Of a stretch of 64,000 nucleotides of DNA, positions 8,923-17,713 are shown in pieces. Made by a program: the position numbers and the translations under genes. Source of the stretch: Streptomyces sp. NRRL F-5122 (GTDB lineage Bacteria > Actinomycetota > Actinomycetes > Streptomycetales > Streptomycetaceae); contig NZ_LMWH01000026.1 in NCBI RefSeq assembly GCF_001507435.1, forward strand, positions 62,001 to 126,000. Reading direction: 5' to 3'. Position 1 is the first letter of the stretch. Every line of letters begins with the position of its first letter. Under the pieces are notes generated by a model. The model was not told the origin of the DNA. It made no database searches and worked only from the letters and a program-made list of their open reading frames with translations.

Positions 8923-9774
8923 TCATCGAGGTTTGTATGCGGTGGCCAGGACAGAGACGGTCACCCGGTCGGGAAGGGGTCCGCCGTCGTCCAACTCTGC
9001 GCGGCTCACGTGACGTGCACTCGGCGTCATCCCCACCAGGTTCAGGGCCTCCAGCCCGCCCAGGGCGATGGAGTACTCCACCCGTTCGGTGACGACGACC
9101 TCGAAATAGGGGTCCAGTGCGCGATGCAGGCGTTGTTCCTTGGCTGGGTCGACGGTGACCATTGCAGGTACCCGACCGTGCAATTCGGCCAGATGCCGCC
9201 CGGTAGGTCGGACCACGATCAGTCGGCCGGCCGGGCGGAGCACTCGGTGGAACTCGGCTGGATTGCGCGGTGCGAACACGTCCAACACCACGTCGGCCAC
9301 CCCGTCGGCCAGTGGAAAGGGCCGGAAGACATCCCAGGTGGCGGCAGCGGCTCGTTCATGGGCTCGGGCTGCCGACCGCAGGGCTCGCACCGATGTGTCC
9401 AGGCCCAGGCCTCGGGCGCCGGGCAACTGGTCGAGGACGCCGGCCAAGTAGTAGCCCGTACCGCATCCGACGTCCACGACCGTGCCCCGCGCAGAGGATG
9501 AGTCGGCCGCCAGGCAGGCCACCGTTCGGCGGATGGACGCGTACCGGCCGGTGGCCAGGAAGCGGCCCCGAGCCTGGACCATGGCCGCGTCGTCGCCGCT
9601 GGTGGCGCGGGTGCCCGTCAGGAGGCCGGCATAGCCGTGGCGAGCGATGTCGAAGGTATGGCCCGCCCCACAGCGCAGTGCGCCGTGGTCGGCATGCAGG
9701 CGGCGCGTGCGGCACGTCGGGCAGCGCAGCAGGTCGAGGAATCGTTCGAGGGCAGGGGGAAGCAATACGGGCAC
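8923..9774 (-). CDS. 23S rRNA (guanine-N1) methyltransferase, RlmA/TlrB family
   Basis: 283 residues. An N-terminal zinc ribbon (LRCPTCRTRRL, then LRCGAGHTFDIARHGY) and the sequence GYAGLLTG are diagnostic of the RlmA family. The SAM site follows as VVDVGCGTGYY, with the acidic loop DTSVRALRSAA. RlmA(I) methylates G745. RlmA(II), typified by TlrB of the tylosin producer, methylates G748 and contributes to macrolide resistance; actinobacterial members are usually of type II, but position specificity cannot be read here. GTG at 9774 is chosen because AGGAG lies 5 bases upstream; an ATG at 9789 lacks a ribosome site. It stands alone, with no macrolide biosynthesis gene nearby. Confidence 0.85.
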   Translation of the reverse strand: MPVLLPPALERFLDLLRCPTCRTRRLHADHGALRCGAGHTFDIARHGYAGLLTGTRATSGDDAAMVQARGRFLATGRYASIRRTVACLAADSSSARGTVVDVGCGTGYYLAGVLDQLPGARGLGLDTSVRALRSAARAHERAAAATWDVFRPFPLADGVADVVLDVFAPRNPAEFHRVLRPAGRLIVVRPTGRHLAELHGRVPAMVTVDPAKEQRLHRALDPYFEVVVTERVEYSIALGGLEALNLVGMTPSARHVSRAELDDGGPLPDRVTVSVLATAYKPR

Positions 9775-10378
9775 GAGCACTCCTGGCATGGCTGAGGGGA
9801 GGGGACCGTGCCTGCGCGCACCGAAGGTGACTGCCTCAGGAAGGATCGGGCAGTGTCAGGAAGGTGGTTCGCACGGCAGGCACGCCGAAGAGGGCGACGT
9901 CGTCCGACATCGCCCTCAATGCCTTCCGATCACAGGAAGCAGCAGTGCGGGGTGCTCGTGAATGCCACCCCATGAGTTTACGAGCCTCGACAAGATCCTT
10001 CGTGCTGCCGAAACTGATGCCATGACCGTTGATCGCGCGGCACTTCAAGCCGGCTGGAACCTGACTCGCGCCCACCTTGCCGCAGCCAGGGTCCACCTGG
10101 CGGCCGCCCCGGAAACGCAATGACCCACCAACCCGGCCGACAACCCCCGTCCGGGCGGCATCCGGCAGGGTTCGAGTGTCCAGCACCGAATCCCCGTTGA
10201 GGTGCCGCGCGATCCGCCCGGTGGCCGTTCGATGATGGTTTCGCAGCGTGGGCCGAGCCGGTGCAAGCCCCGCAGCGTGGGCCGATCCGGTCGGGTGGCG
10301 ACCGACACAACCGACGAGCAACCGCAAGGCCCGGTCATCGGTGTGCCGGCACGAACCATGTGCGTGGTGGCCAGGGCG
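9775..10378. other. Intergenic stretch of about 600 bases with one doubtful small ORF
   Basis: No recognisable gene apart from a 53-codon plus-strand frame listed separately. Its third-position G+C is lower than in the neighbouring genes. Confidence 0.4.
9962..10123 (+). other. Possible small protein or gene fragment (53 codons)
   Basis: ATG directly after an in-frame TGA, with a GGGGTG stretch about 10 bases upstream. The product is Ala/His/Arg-rich and helical, with a segment TVDRAALQAGWNLTRAHLAA that vaguely resembles a winged-helix DNA-binding segment. Third-position G+C (about 60%) is lower than for true neighbours, which argues for a remnant or chance frame. Not recognised. Confidence 0.25.
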
Positions 10379-11338
10379 TCAGGAGGCCGGGCCTGCGGCC
10401 TCGACCATGTCGAGGGAGAGCTGCCACAGACGAGCCGCACTCTGGGGGTCGACGGCGTGGCCGGCCACTCCCCGGCGCACACCCGGCCGGTGCGGACCGG
10501 CCTCGTTGCAGTCCTCGAAGTACCGTCCGGTGACACCCTCGACCAGCGGCGAAGCCGCGAGCAGCACCGATGTCGCGGCGCCCTGCTCGATGTTCTTCCA
10601 GGACACGTCGGTGCTGGTGGGGTCGAAGGAGGACGGGCTGTTGCCGATGTCCCCGATGTGGCGACCGAGGCGGGTGGTGGTGATGCGGCCGGGGTTGAGG
10701 GCGTTCACGCTGATCAGGTCGTGCGCCCAGCGACGGCCGGCCTCGACGGCGAACAGGACATTGGCGGTCTTGGACTGGCTGTAGGCCGCCCAGGGGTCGT
10801 AGGGGTGCTCCTCGAAGTTGATGTCGTCGAAGAGCACGTCGCCGTTGACATGGCCGACCGAGCTGACGACGACCACGCGTGCACCGCGGGCCTCCGTCAG
10901 GGCGCTGTGCAGGCCGGTCGCGAGGGCGAAGTGGCCGAGGTGGTTCGTGGCGAACTGCAGCTCCCAGCCCTCCTTGGTCCGTTCCAGCGGACACGCCATC
11001 ACGCCGGCGTTGAGGACCAGGACGTCCAGTGGCCCTTGCCATGCCGCAACGAAGGCGCGCACTGACGCCTGGTCGGCGAGGTCGAGCATCGCGGCGCGCA
11101 CCGTGCCCGGACCGCTCCCCGGGGTGATCTCCTCGGCCGCCTGTGCACCCGCGTCCAGGTCACGGACGCCGACGATCACCTCGGCGCCGGCAGCGGCCAG
11201 CACCCGGGCGGTCTCACGCCCGATGCCGGAGGCTGCTCCGGTGACGAGGGCTCGGCGACCGCTGAGGTCGATTCCGGCCAGCACCTCCTCCGCGGTCGTC
11301 AGCGCGCCGAACGGGGTGGTGACAAGGCTGTCTGTCAT
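10379..11338 (-). CDS. Short-chain dehydrogenase/reductase, retinol-dehydrogenase-like
   Basis: 319 residues. The cofactor loop is TGAASGIG, followed by NAGVMA, the catalytic Ser in VVVVSSVGH and YSQSK with catalytic Tyr and Lys. The long insert with FDDINFEEHPYDPW after the Ser strand is typical of the large retinol-dehydrogenase/WW-oxidoreductase-like branch. It probably reduces or oxidises a hydrophobic alcohol/carbonyl with NADP(H). Start 11338 is chosen for GGAGAG 6 bases upstream; the open frame extends to 11521 through the operator region. Transcribed alone and probably controlled by the twin palindromes upstream. Confidence 0.9.
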   Translation of the reverse strand: MTDSLVTTPFGALTTAEEVLAGIDLSGRRALVTGAASGIGRETARVLAAAGAEVIVGVRDLDAGAQAAEEITPGSGPGTVRAAMLDLADQASVRAFVAAWQGPLDVLVLNAGVMACPLERTKEGWELQFATNHLGHFALATGLHSALTEARGARVVVVSSVGHVNGDVLFDDINFEEHPYDPWAAYSQSKTANVLFAVEAGRRWAHDLISVNALNPGRITTTRLGRHIGDIGNSPSSFDPTSTDVSWKNIEQGAATSVLLAASPLVEGVTGRYFEDCNEAGPHRPGVRRGVAGHAVDPQSAARLWQLSLDMVEAAGPAS

Positions 11339-11435
11339 GTGACTCTCCAGAACGAGGGAAGAGGGCGAAGGGGATGCCGAGATACCGAGCTGCGCGGCGG
11401 GTGGCGTGGGGCACGGATCGCCGTAGGCTGATATC

Positions 11436-11485
11436 CGGAACCGGTTCCGGTTCGTCTTCGACATTAAGCGGAACCGGTTCCGGTT
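11436..11485. promoter_or_regulatory. Twin operator: two identical 17-bp copies, each with a 12-bp palindrome
   Basis: CGGAACCGGTTCCGGTT occurs at 11436-11452 and again at 11469-11485. Each copy contains the perfect palindrome GGAACCGGTTCC (11437-11448 and 11470-11481). The copies are 33 bp apart, about three helical turns, so two dimers could bind on one face of the DNA. They lie about 100-145 bases upstream of the SDR start, in the expected promoter zone. A TetR-like repressor is a reasonable guess; none is adjacent. Confidence 0.75.
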
Positions 11486-11819
11486 GCAAGTGGCGGCCGG
11501 GAGAGAACCGACAGTGAGCATGCAGACACACGCCGTCGCACCGCGGACCCGTGGGCGTCGTCGACGGGCGCATCATCGACGAGTCCGCATCGGCACCTTC
11601 GACCCGCGACTTCAAGTGCCGCCACGCCCCACATCGGCGCCGGCATGTCGGTGACACAGGGCACAACCACGGTCACGACACCACGCAGGGTGACCTCCGG
11701 CTCGGGTCCGTACAGAGTTCGCGTCGGACCGCACAGACGCCGAATAATTGCTTATCACTCGAATACGGCAGATCTTCTCTCGCGCCAACCGGCTCTTCGC
11801 GCCGGAGGGAGTCGTCATC

Positions 11820-14069
11820 GTGACGAGCAGCAGCCCAGGAAAAGATCAGCATCTCAGCGGCGAACCCACGGACATCCACGACGCGGGTCTTGCGGAAGTC
11901 CTGCACCATGCCGTCCGTGAGGCCAAGAAGCGGTTGTCCGCCGTGGCGGCAGCGGTCTACCTGCTGGACGAGGGCCGGGGCGAACTCCGACTCGCACTGG
12001 CCGCCGGGAGCCAGCTGTCGCTCTACACGATGCCCGGACGCATGGGACTGGACGGGTACGGCGCATCAGCCCGAGCTCTGCGGTCGGGGAAAGCGGCCGT
12101 CCTGGTCGATCCGGATCCTGCCGACCCCGGTCAGAAGCATGTACTGCCGTATCCCTACGTGGCCCTCTCTGCCCCCGTCATCGCCGGGGACCAGCGCTTC
12201 GGCGCCCTCACCGTTCTGTGTCTGGAGGACCGTGGCTCCTGCCGGCCCGCCGACGGACTGGCTCTCGTGGAGATCGGCGACAAGCTGGCCAACGCTCTCA
12301 CCATGCTCGTCAAGGACGGCATCACCGTGGCGGCCGATCCGATGCCGATGTTGATCCCACCGGAGTCCACCACCGACGTGTGCGGGTGCACAGCGGGCTG
12401 GGGAGTGCAGGGCGTTCCCGGGTCCGCGGGCACCAGCATGATGTACCCGCTGCGGCGGCTGTCCGTGCTGCTCAACCGCGCGACGACCGTGGACGAGGTC
12501 GTCGGGGCCGCCCAGTACTGCATGATGGACCCGCTGCGGGCGCAAGCCCTGGTCCTGGCCACGGCCAGCGAGGGACGCCTCTGGGTGCTGGGACACAGCG
12601 GAGCCTCCTCCGGCATGGTCCGCAGCATCCACGGCGCCCGAGTCGAGGACCGGATACCGGCAGCAGAGGCCTTTCGCGGACGCCCGCTGTACATGTCCGC
12701 GGACTCCTCGCCGAGCGCCGATCCCCTGTCGGTCGACGAGCCTCGAACCGAGGTGTATCTCCCGCTCATCGGCAACGGACAGCTGCTCGATCTGCCTGTC
12801 GTCGAAAGCGGCCGGGTCGTAGGCGTCTGCTGCCTGACGTTCTCCGGGCCCCACAGTTTTCCGCCTGAGGAAAGAGCCCTCCTCGGCATGATGGCGGGCA
12901 TGCTCGGAGCGGCGGTCGAACGGGTCGAGCTGAACCAACAGCAGCGTGCGGTCGCCGAATGCCTGCAGAGGTTTCTGCTGCCGTCCCGGTTGTCCCACCT
13001 GCCGCAGCTGGCCACCACGGCGCGCTACCGCCCCGCCACCGTCACCTCCAAGGTGGGTGGCGACTGGTACGACGTGATCAAACTGGCTGACGACCGTGCG
13101 GTGCTGGTCGTGGGCGATGTCGAGGGACACGCCATGGAGAGCTCCGCGGTCATGGGACAGGTACGCACCGCCGTCGCCTCCTATGCCACCGAAGGGCACC
13201 GCCCCGCCGCGGTGATAGACCGGACGGGCCGGCTCCTCATAGGGCTGGACACCGGTCTGACCGCGACCTGTTGCGTCGTTGCGCTCGATACGTCCGACCA
13301 CACCCTAGAGGTCGCCCTGGCCGGCCATCCGGCTCCTCTGGTACGGCGGCCCGACGGAAGCGTCTACGCCTTGGAGGCCCCGGCCAACGTGCCTCTGGGT
13401 GTCTGCGCGCCCGGCCCCTACCAAGGATGCGAGCACACCTTCGAGGCCGGTTCCGTCCTGATGCTCTACACCGATGGTCTCGTCGGATGGGACGCAGCCG
13501 ATCCCGAGGCCCGTGCGCAAGCGCTGCTCGGCTCCGAAAGCCCCGGATCCACACCCGACCTCGAGCAGCTTGCCGACGAGGTGATCGCGGAGGTCTCCGC
13601 ACCACAGCAGCGGCGGGACGACGCGGTTCTGCTGCTGGCACTGTACGAAGGCACGCAGGGCACTGACAGGCCCCATGTGGGAAGCCTGCACATTCAACGC
13701 CGCGATCTGCGCGGGGTCAGGACGGCACGCGCCTTCGTACACGACCAGCTGGACTCCTGGGGGCTGGACGACTTGTCGGAAGCCCTCGAGCTGGCCGCAT
13801 CGGAAATGGTGACCAACGCACTCATCCACGCCGGCAGCGACGTGGACGTCCGTCTGCGGGCCTTCCCCGATCACGTCCGGCTGGAGGTGCGGGACTCCGA
13901 CAGCAACCCACCCGTCCCCTCGCCGCTGTCCCTCAGCGAGGAGGACAACGCCGAGGCGGAGCACGGTCGCGGCATGCTGATCGTGGAGTCCTTGGCCGAG
14001 ATGTGGAACAGCTCCCCCAACGGTCAGGGCAAGACGGTCTCGTTGAACCTGCCCATCTCCCCGCACTGA
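11820..14069 (+). CDS. GAF-GAF-PP2C phosphatase-HATPase regulator (RsbU/SpoIIE type)
   Basis: 749 residues: first GAF domain (about 15-190), second GAF domain (about 220-400), PP2C/SpoIIE phosphatase (about 405-610) and HATPase_c anti-sigma-like kinase (about 630-745). Metal-binding motifs are intact: GGDWYD (D415), GDVEGH (D433), YTDGL (D552) and RRDDAVLLLA (D600/D601). The ATPase N-box reads SEMVTNALIH. Such proteins dephosphorylate anti-anti-sigma factors and may also phosphorylate or bind partners, acting in partner switching; GAF domains sense ligands. GTG at 11820 has GGAGGGA 9 bases upstream; the frame is open to 11748. Cytosolic; no partner genes adjacent. Confidence 0.9.
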   Translation: MTSSSPGKDQHLSGEPTDIHDAGLAEVLHHAVREAKKRLSAVAAAVYLLDEGRGELRLALAAGSQLSLYTMPGRMGLDGYGASARALRSGKAAVLVDPDPADPGQKHVLPYPYVALSAPVIAGDQRFGALTVLCLEDRGSCRPADGLALVEIGDKLANALTMLVKDGITVAADPMPMLIPPESTTDVCGCTAGWGVQGVPGSAGTSMMYPLRRLSVLLNRATTVDEVVGAAQYCMMDPLRAQALVLATASEGRLWVLGHSGASSGMVRSIHGARVEDRIPAAEAFRGRPLYMSADSSPSADPLSVDEPRTEVYLPLIGNGQLLDLPVVESGRVVGVCCLTFSGPHSFPPEERALLGMMAGMLGAAVERVELNQQQRAVAECLQRFLLPSRLSHLPQLATTARYRPATVTSKVGGDWYDVIKLADDRAVLVVGDVEGHAMESSAVMGQVRTAVASYATEGHRPAAVIDRTGRLLIGLDTGLTATCCVVALDTSDHTLEVALAGHPAPLVRRPDGSVYALEAPANVPLGVCAPGPYQGCEHTFEAGSVLMLYTDGLVGWDAADPEARAQALLGSESPGSTPDLEQLADEVIAEVSAPQQRRDDAVLLLALYEGTQGTDRPHVGSLHIQRRDLRGVRTARAFVHDQLDSWGLDDLSEALELAASEMVTNALIHAGSDVDVRLRAFPDHVRLEVRDSDSNPPVPSPLSLSEEDNAEAEHGRGMLIVESLAEMWNSSPNGQGKTVSLNLPISPH

Positions 14070-14214
14070 CCGCGCGATCGGCGAACCTCCGAGTGTGCAA
14101 GTCGTGGCCGGGAGTCACAACACCCCGCCGCGCGGCGCCACGACAGGCCCGGCCACGCTCCTCCGTTGCGCGTACAAGCAACTACCTTCCACCGCCCGGC
14201 CGTTGGCGGGGCGT

Positions 14215-15066
14215 TCACCCCTCCACGAGGCCCGACCAGAATCCGATCAGCGCCCTCGCCGTCTCCGTGGGACGCTGGAGGTTGGGTGAATGTCCCACGC
14301 CCTGCAGGACCGTCCGGTGCGCGTTCAGGCGGGTGGCCATGTCCTCCAGCTCCACCGTCGTCCAGGTGTCGTCCTTATCGCCGTACAGGACGTGCCTCGG
14401 CAGCGAGGTCACGGCCGCGAGTTCCGTTGTCCGGTCCGGTTCGGCCAGGAGCCGCCGTCCCACCACGCGCAGGTGCGACGGATGTGTACGCAGCCATCTC
14501 GCGCGAAGCCGTTCCGCGTCAGCGAGGGACGCGGGTGCGGGCCGGGACGCCTGCATCGCCTCCCACACTCGTGCCATCGTCATCGTTTCAAGCGCACCCA
14601 GGAGCAGCTTCAGCTGCAACTGCCGTTCCTCACCCACTTGCGCAGGCCCGGACGACAGCAGCGTGAGGGACAGAAAGGGCCGGGGGTCCGTCAACACCGC
14701 CGCCCTGGCCACCTGCCCGCCCATCGAGTGGCCCAGCAGATGCACCGGTCCACCGAGGGCCTCCACCTGCGCCAGCACGTCCAGGGCCAGAGCTTCCTGC
14801 CGATACGCTTCCTCGTCGTCCGGACCGGCAGTCTCGTTCTGCCCACGGGCATCGATCGCGACCGCTCGATAGCCGGCGTCGAACATGTCCGGGAGAAGGG
14901 GGACGAACTCCTCCTTGCTGCCCGTGTAACCGGGAAGCAGCAGGACGGTGCCGCGATGCTCCCCGCCGGTCGGCGTGGACTGCAGCGCGGCGAAGTCACC
15001 ACGCCGGGTTTTCAGCGGCAGCGAACGCACATGGTGCGGCAGAGTGGAAGAAAAGTGCTCAGACAT
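14215..15066 (-). CDS. Alpha/beta hydrolase, serine type
   Basis: 283 residues with the full serine hydrolase triad: GHSMGG (nucleophile Ser), Asp in LYGDKDDTW and His in GVGHSPNLQ. The oxyanion region reads LLLPGYTGSKEEF. Possibly an esterase or lactonase; substrate unknown. Two in-frame ATGs (15066 and 15117) both lack a clear ribosome site. 15066 is chosen because the protein then begins close to the fold and the longer N-terminus is not family-like. Monocistronic. No signal peptide. Confidence 0.83.
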   Translation of the reverse strand: MSEHFSSTLPHHVRSLPLKTRRGDFAALQSTPTGGEHRGTVLLLPGYTGSKEEFVPLLPDMFDAGYRAVAIDARGQNETAGPDDEEAYRQEALALDVLAQVEALGGPVHLLGHSMGGQVARAAVLTDPRPFLSLTLLSSGPAQVGEERQLQLKLLLGALETMTMARVWEAMQASRPAPASLADAERLRARWLRTHPSHLRVVGRRLLAEPDRTTELAAVTSLPRHVLYGDKDDTWTTVELEDMATRLNAHRTVLQGVGHSPNLQRPTETARALIGFWSGLVEG

Positions 15067-15281
15067 GGGCGGATCATATTCTTTGCCCGTCGCCCGGTCG
15101 GACAGCAGGCTGCGCATACGTACGGGACAGACACCTCAGCCCGCTCGCGGATCCGTGGGCGAGTACCCGCATCCCGGCCGAGACTCCGAGCGGAGCTTCA
15201 CTCACATAACGTGCGGACGTAGATCAAAAGTTCTGCCCGCACATCGCCGAGGACGTCCGCCACGACCGTCGGAGCCACGGT

Positions 15282-16142
15282 CTATCCGGCCGTCGGAGTG
15301 GCGGACGGCGGGGCGTAACTCGGGTGCAGTGAGGCGGGCAGCGGGGCGAGCGACGCGCACAACGAGGTGGGGAAGGCGGGCTCGTTGCGTTGCACGTCCC
15401 GGCAGCCTCCGGCCGAGGTCCGCAGCATCGGCTCCCAGCCCGACTTCTTCGCCCGGAAGAACCAGCGATCGCCCAGCCGGGAGGAGCAGGCAGGGTCGGT
15501 GGAGTCGCCGCAGGCCGGCCCCGTGCGCCAGGAGAAGTCCAGCACGAGCCACTCCCCGTCGCACTTCTCCGAGTCCCGGTACGTGTGAGCGGGGGCGTCG
15601 ACCGCCATCAACGCCTGCTCGTAGGAAGCGGCGGTGCAGCCGGTGGTCGGCGGTGTGCAGCCGAGTTCCCCGCACAACCGCAGCGCGGGCGGTTCGGCAC
15701 CGTGGGCGGTGAAGACCGTGTTGTAGTCGACGACCACCTCCCGGTCGCCCAGCGGTTGGGGCAGCCTGACCTTCGCCGTGGCCGTGCTCTCCTTGGTGCA
15801 CCCGGAGGCCCTGTCCGCGGACGGCGAGGTGAAGGTGACCTGCACCCGCACGAGGTCCGTCATCGGCTCGGTGAGCACTGCCTTGAGTTCGCGGACACAC
15901 GCGTGTGCGCCACTGGGCACCTGCGTATCGAGGAACAGCGTGCGGCGGTCGTCGCCGAGATGGGCTCCGGTGACCGCGGAAGGCGCCATAGTGGTCCATG
16001 GGATCGGCCCGGTCGTCGTCGACAAGGGTGACCTCCCGTCGCCCTGACCCACCACCTGTGTTCCGCACGCGCCGAGGAACAGTGCGGCAACGCCGCTGAG
16101 CAGGGCGACCACCGCAGCTCGACACGTTCTGCCTGCTCGCAA
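15282..16142 (-). CDS. Secreted lipoprotein of unknown function
   Basis: 286 residues from a TTG start, 11 bases after a run of six G and just after an in-frame TGA. A lipoprotein signal peptide, RTCRAAVVALLSGVAALFLG followed by AC, marks Cys 26 as the lipid-anchored residue. The mature part has about nine further cysteines (for example LRLCGELGCTPPTTGC and GPACGDSTDPAC), suggesting disulfides outside the membrane. The C-terminal 25 residues are Pro/Ser/Ala-rich. No domain recognised. Confidence 0.75.
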   Translation of the reverse strand: MRAGRTCRAAVVALLSGVAALFLGACGTQVVGQGDGRSPLSTTTGPIPWTTMAPSAVTGAHLGDDRRTLFLDTQVPSGAHACVRELKAVLTEPMTDLVRVQVTFTSPSADRASGCTKESTATAKVRLPQPLGDREVVVDYNTVFTAHGAEPPALRLCGELGCTPPTTGCTAASYEQALMAVDAPAHTYRDSEKCDGEWLVLDFSWRTGPACGDSTDPACSSRLGDRWFFRAKKSGWEPMLRTSAGGCRDVQRNEPAFPTSLCASLAPLPASLHPSYAPPSATPTAG

Positions 16143-16407
16143 GAGCGCTCAATCCCCCCGGCACGCAACGACGTTTCCCCCAGTCAATATAAGGCGGCGG
16201 CCGCGTCACCTGTTCGGTGGGTCGGCCACCGGGCCGACGCTGCGATGTGAGCCCGCCGGCCCCTACGCAACAGCGCCGCCGCCCACCACAACGGCGACCG
16301 GAACCTGCCCACAGCACGACGAGCAAGGCCGCCGCGCCCATTGAACACGGCGGCGCCGACACATGCCCGGCAGTCGCCCTGCCTGTACGACATATGAGAC
16401 ACATTTG

Positions 16408-16419
16408 CTTGACCGGTCA
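16408..16419. promoter_or_regulatory. GACCGGTC-core palindrome (TTGACCGGTCAA)
   Basis: Perfect 12-bp palindrome. ACACAT lies to its left and ATGTGT to its right, giving partial outer symmetry. The same GACCGGTC core occurs twice upstream of the WrbA gene near 23850-23882, so one regulator may bind all three. Confidence 0.6.
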
Positions 16420-16578
16420 AATATGTGTTGCATGGCCTCGCTGTGCAACCACGTACCGACGGAAGCTTCCTGGGTGCCGCTGCCGGGCCGCCCCCACCTG
16501 ACCGCAGTGGGCCCGTGCTCCTCCTCCGGCCGACCGGACCTGCCCCCGGACCCAAGAAGCAAGAGATGGCAACGGGGA

Positions 16579-16590
16579 TTGACGCGTCAA
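16579..16590. promoter_or_regulatory. MarR-type operator (TTGACGCGTCAA) before the small HTH gene
   Basis: Perfect 12-bp palindrome starting 36 bases upstream of the small HTH gene; its left half TTGACG could also serve as a -35 element. It matches the two sites in front of the nearby MarR gene (TTGGCGCGTCAA and TTGACACGTCAA), so the MarR protein probably controls this gene too. Confidence 0.65.
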
Positions 16591-16614
16591 CCCCCCGTTG
16601 TCATGCTGGGGTCC

Positions 16615-16830
16615 ATGGCAGACACCAAGGACCTCTCTGTGCATCAGCCCACCTTGAGCCGTATCAAGGAGGCCCGCGAGCAAGCGATCCACCACGCCCG
16701 CCTGGCGCAGCAGTTCGCAGCCGAGCGGCGTGGCTTGATGCAGAGCCTCATCGCCCAAGGCGTGTCGCAGGCCGACATCGCGCGGGAGCTCGGTGTGTCA
16801 CGTCAGGCCGTTCAAAAGATGCTGGCCTGA
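16615..16830 (+). CDS. Small helix-turn-helix protein (71 residues)
   Basis: 71-residue DNA-binding protein: an amphipathic N-terminal helix (SRIKEAREQAIHHARLAQQF) followed by GVSQADIARELGVSRQAVQK, a clear helix-turn-helix similar to sigma region 4 or transposase resolvase folds. Its role is unknown; it may be a small regulator that works with another factor. Start chosen at the ATG close after the palindrome; an in-frame ATG 12 bases upstream is possible. Little room for a 5-prime leader and no clear ribosome site. Probably under the control of the MarR gene about 0.9 kb away, judging from the shared operator. Confidence 0.7.
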   Translation: MADTKDLSVHQPTLSRIKEAREQAIHHARLAQQFAAERRGLMQSLIAQGVSQADIARELGVSRQAVQKMLA

Positions 16831-17222
16831 CCGGCCGCGCTCCCCGCCGTTCGCACGATGGGGTCATGGCCGGCCTCCGATGAGCCGGCGAGGGGGAAGG
16901 GCGATGTCCGGCCCGGGTTTCTCGTCGAATCGTGAACCAGCCCCGGCCTCTCGCCCGTATCTCCAGTAGCAGGACCCCACCGACGCGGTGTTCATCAACG
17001 GGCCCCGACGGTGGGACGGCGCCCTCACACCCTTCCCCCCTGGCGTGAGGGCGCCCTACTGCGTGCGCCGCTGCACCGCGTGCCCGAACACACTGTCAGT
17101 GCGGCAGACCTCGCCGCACGCGCGAACGCTTCGGGCCGATCGGGTGGGGCTTCGCCTCCCGATCCATGGGTCGGTCAGCGGCGTCATGCGTGCGCGAAGC
17201 TCGGGACGGCTCGTCTCCCGGC
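16831..17222. other. Convergent intergenic region with a terminator and a partial gene-end duplication
   Basis: Between the small HTH gene and the convergent MarR gene. Holds a strong hairpin (17018-17055) and a copy of the last part of the MarR gene (17171-17200), both listed separately. No gene. Confidence 0.5.
17018..17055. terminator. Bidirectional terminator hairpin
   Basis: GGCGCCCTCAC at 17018-17028 pairs perfectly with GTGAGGGCGCC at 17045-17055 (11-bp stem, 16-base loop). It lies between converging genes, with no U-run, as is common in high-G+C genomes. Confidence 0.75.
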
Positions 17223-17259
17223 TCACGTGTCGGTCAGCGACGCCATGCGCGCGCGAAGC
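17171..17259. repeat. Imperfect 30-bp direct repeat of the MarR gene 3-prime end
   Basis: 17171-17200 and 17230-17259 match at 27 of 30 positions. The second copy is inside the MarR gene and encodes its final RARMASLTD; the first lies just beyond the stop. This suggests a small tandem duplication of the gene end. Confidence 0.65.
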
Positions 17260-17696
17260 GTCGCCATGATGTCGCCGACGGCCGCGATCTGCTCGGGGGT
17301 GAGGGGCTCCACGAACAACTCCCGGATGGCACGCAGATGAGGCAGGGAGGCCTTTCGAAATGCCTGGGCACCCTGATCGGTGAGCGCCACCTCGGCACCG
17401 CGGTTGTCCGTGGCGCACTCGTCGCGCCGGATCAGCCCGCGGCGCTCCATGCGCCCGAGCTGATGCGACAGGCGGCTGCGTTCCCAGTGGATGGCTGCGG
17501 CCAACTCGGAGGAGCGCATCCGGAAATCGTCCGCTTCGCTCAGCGCCAGAAGTACCGCGTAGTCCCCCGGCGACAGCGCGAATTCCTTCTGCAGTCGTGA
17601 CGCGAGTTCGGACCTCAGCGCCTCGGCGGTCTCGATGAAGTCCCGCCAGTCTCGCAGCTCTTCGACAGTGGGATACGTCCTGCGCCGCTGCCCCAT
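17223..17696 (-). CDS. MarR-family transcriptional regulator
   Basis: 157 residues. The winged helix covers about residues 45-115: DYAVLLALSEADDFRMRSSE, AAAIHWERSRLSHQLGRMER (recognition helix) and GLIRRDECATDNRGAEVALT (wing). Such dimers repress and respond to phenols, oxidants or antibiotics. ATG at 17696 follows GAGG 8 bases upstream. The upstream frame to 17726 would start in its own operator and is not used. Two operator-like palindromes lie immediately upstream, so autoregulation is likely; the divergent glyoxalase gene shares the region. There is no redox cysteine in the helices, so ligand control is more likely than thiol oxidation. Confidence 0.9.
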   Translation of the reverse strand: MGQRRRTYPTVEELRDWRDFIETAEALRSELASRLQKEFALSPGDYAVLLALSEADDFRMRSSELAAAIHWERSRLSHQLGRMERRGLIRRDECATDNRGAEVALTDQGAQAFRKASLPHLRAIRELFVEPLTPEQIAAVGDIMATLRARMASLTDT

Positions 17697-17713
17697 GACA
17701 GCCACCTCTTCTA

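Larger units (their letters stand above)
16143..16614. other. Intergenic region of about 470 bases holding two operator-like palindromes
   Basis: Divergent region between the lipoprotein (minus) and the small HTH gene (plus). It holds TTGACCGGTCAA at 16408 and TTGACGCGTCAA at 16579, each listed separately. No gene supported. Confidence 0.5.

Noticed and set aside
9836..10327. 163-codon minus-strand frame after the methyltransferase
   Set aside because: No domain, no ribosome site, Arg/Pro-rich composition typical of non-coding high-G+C DNA.
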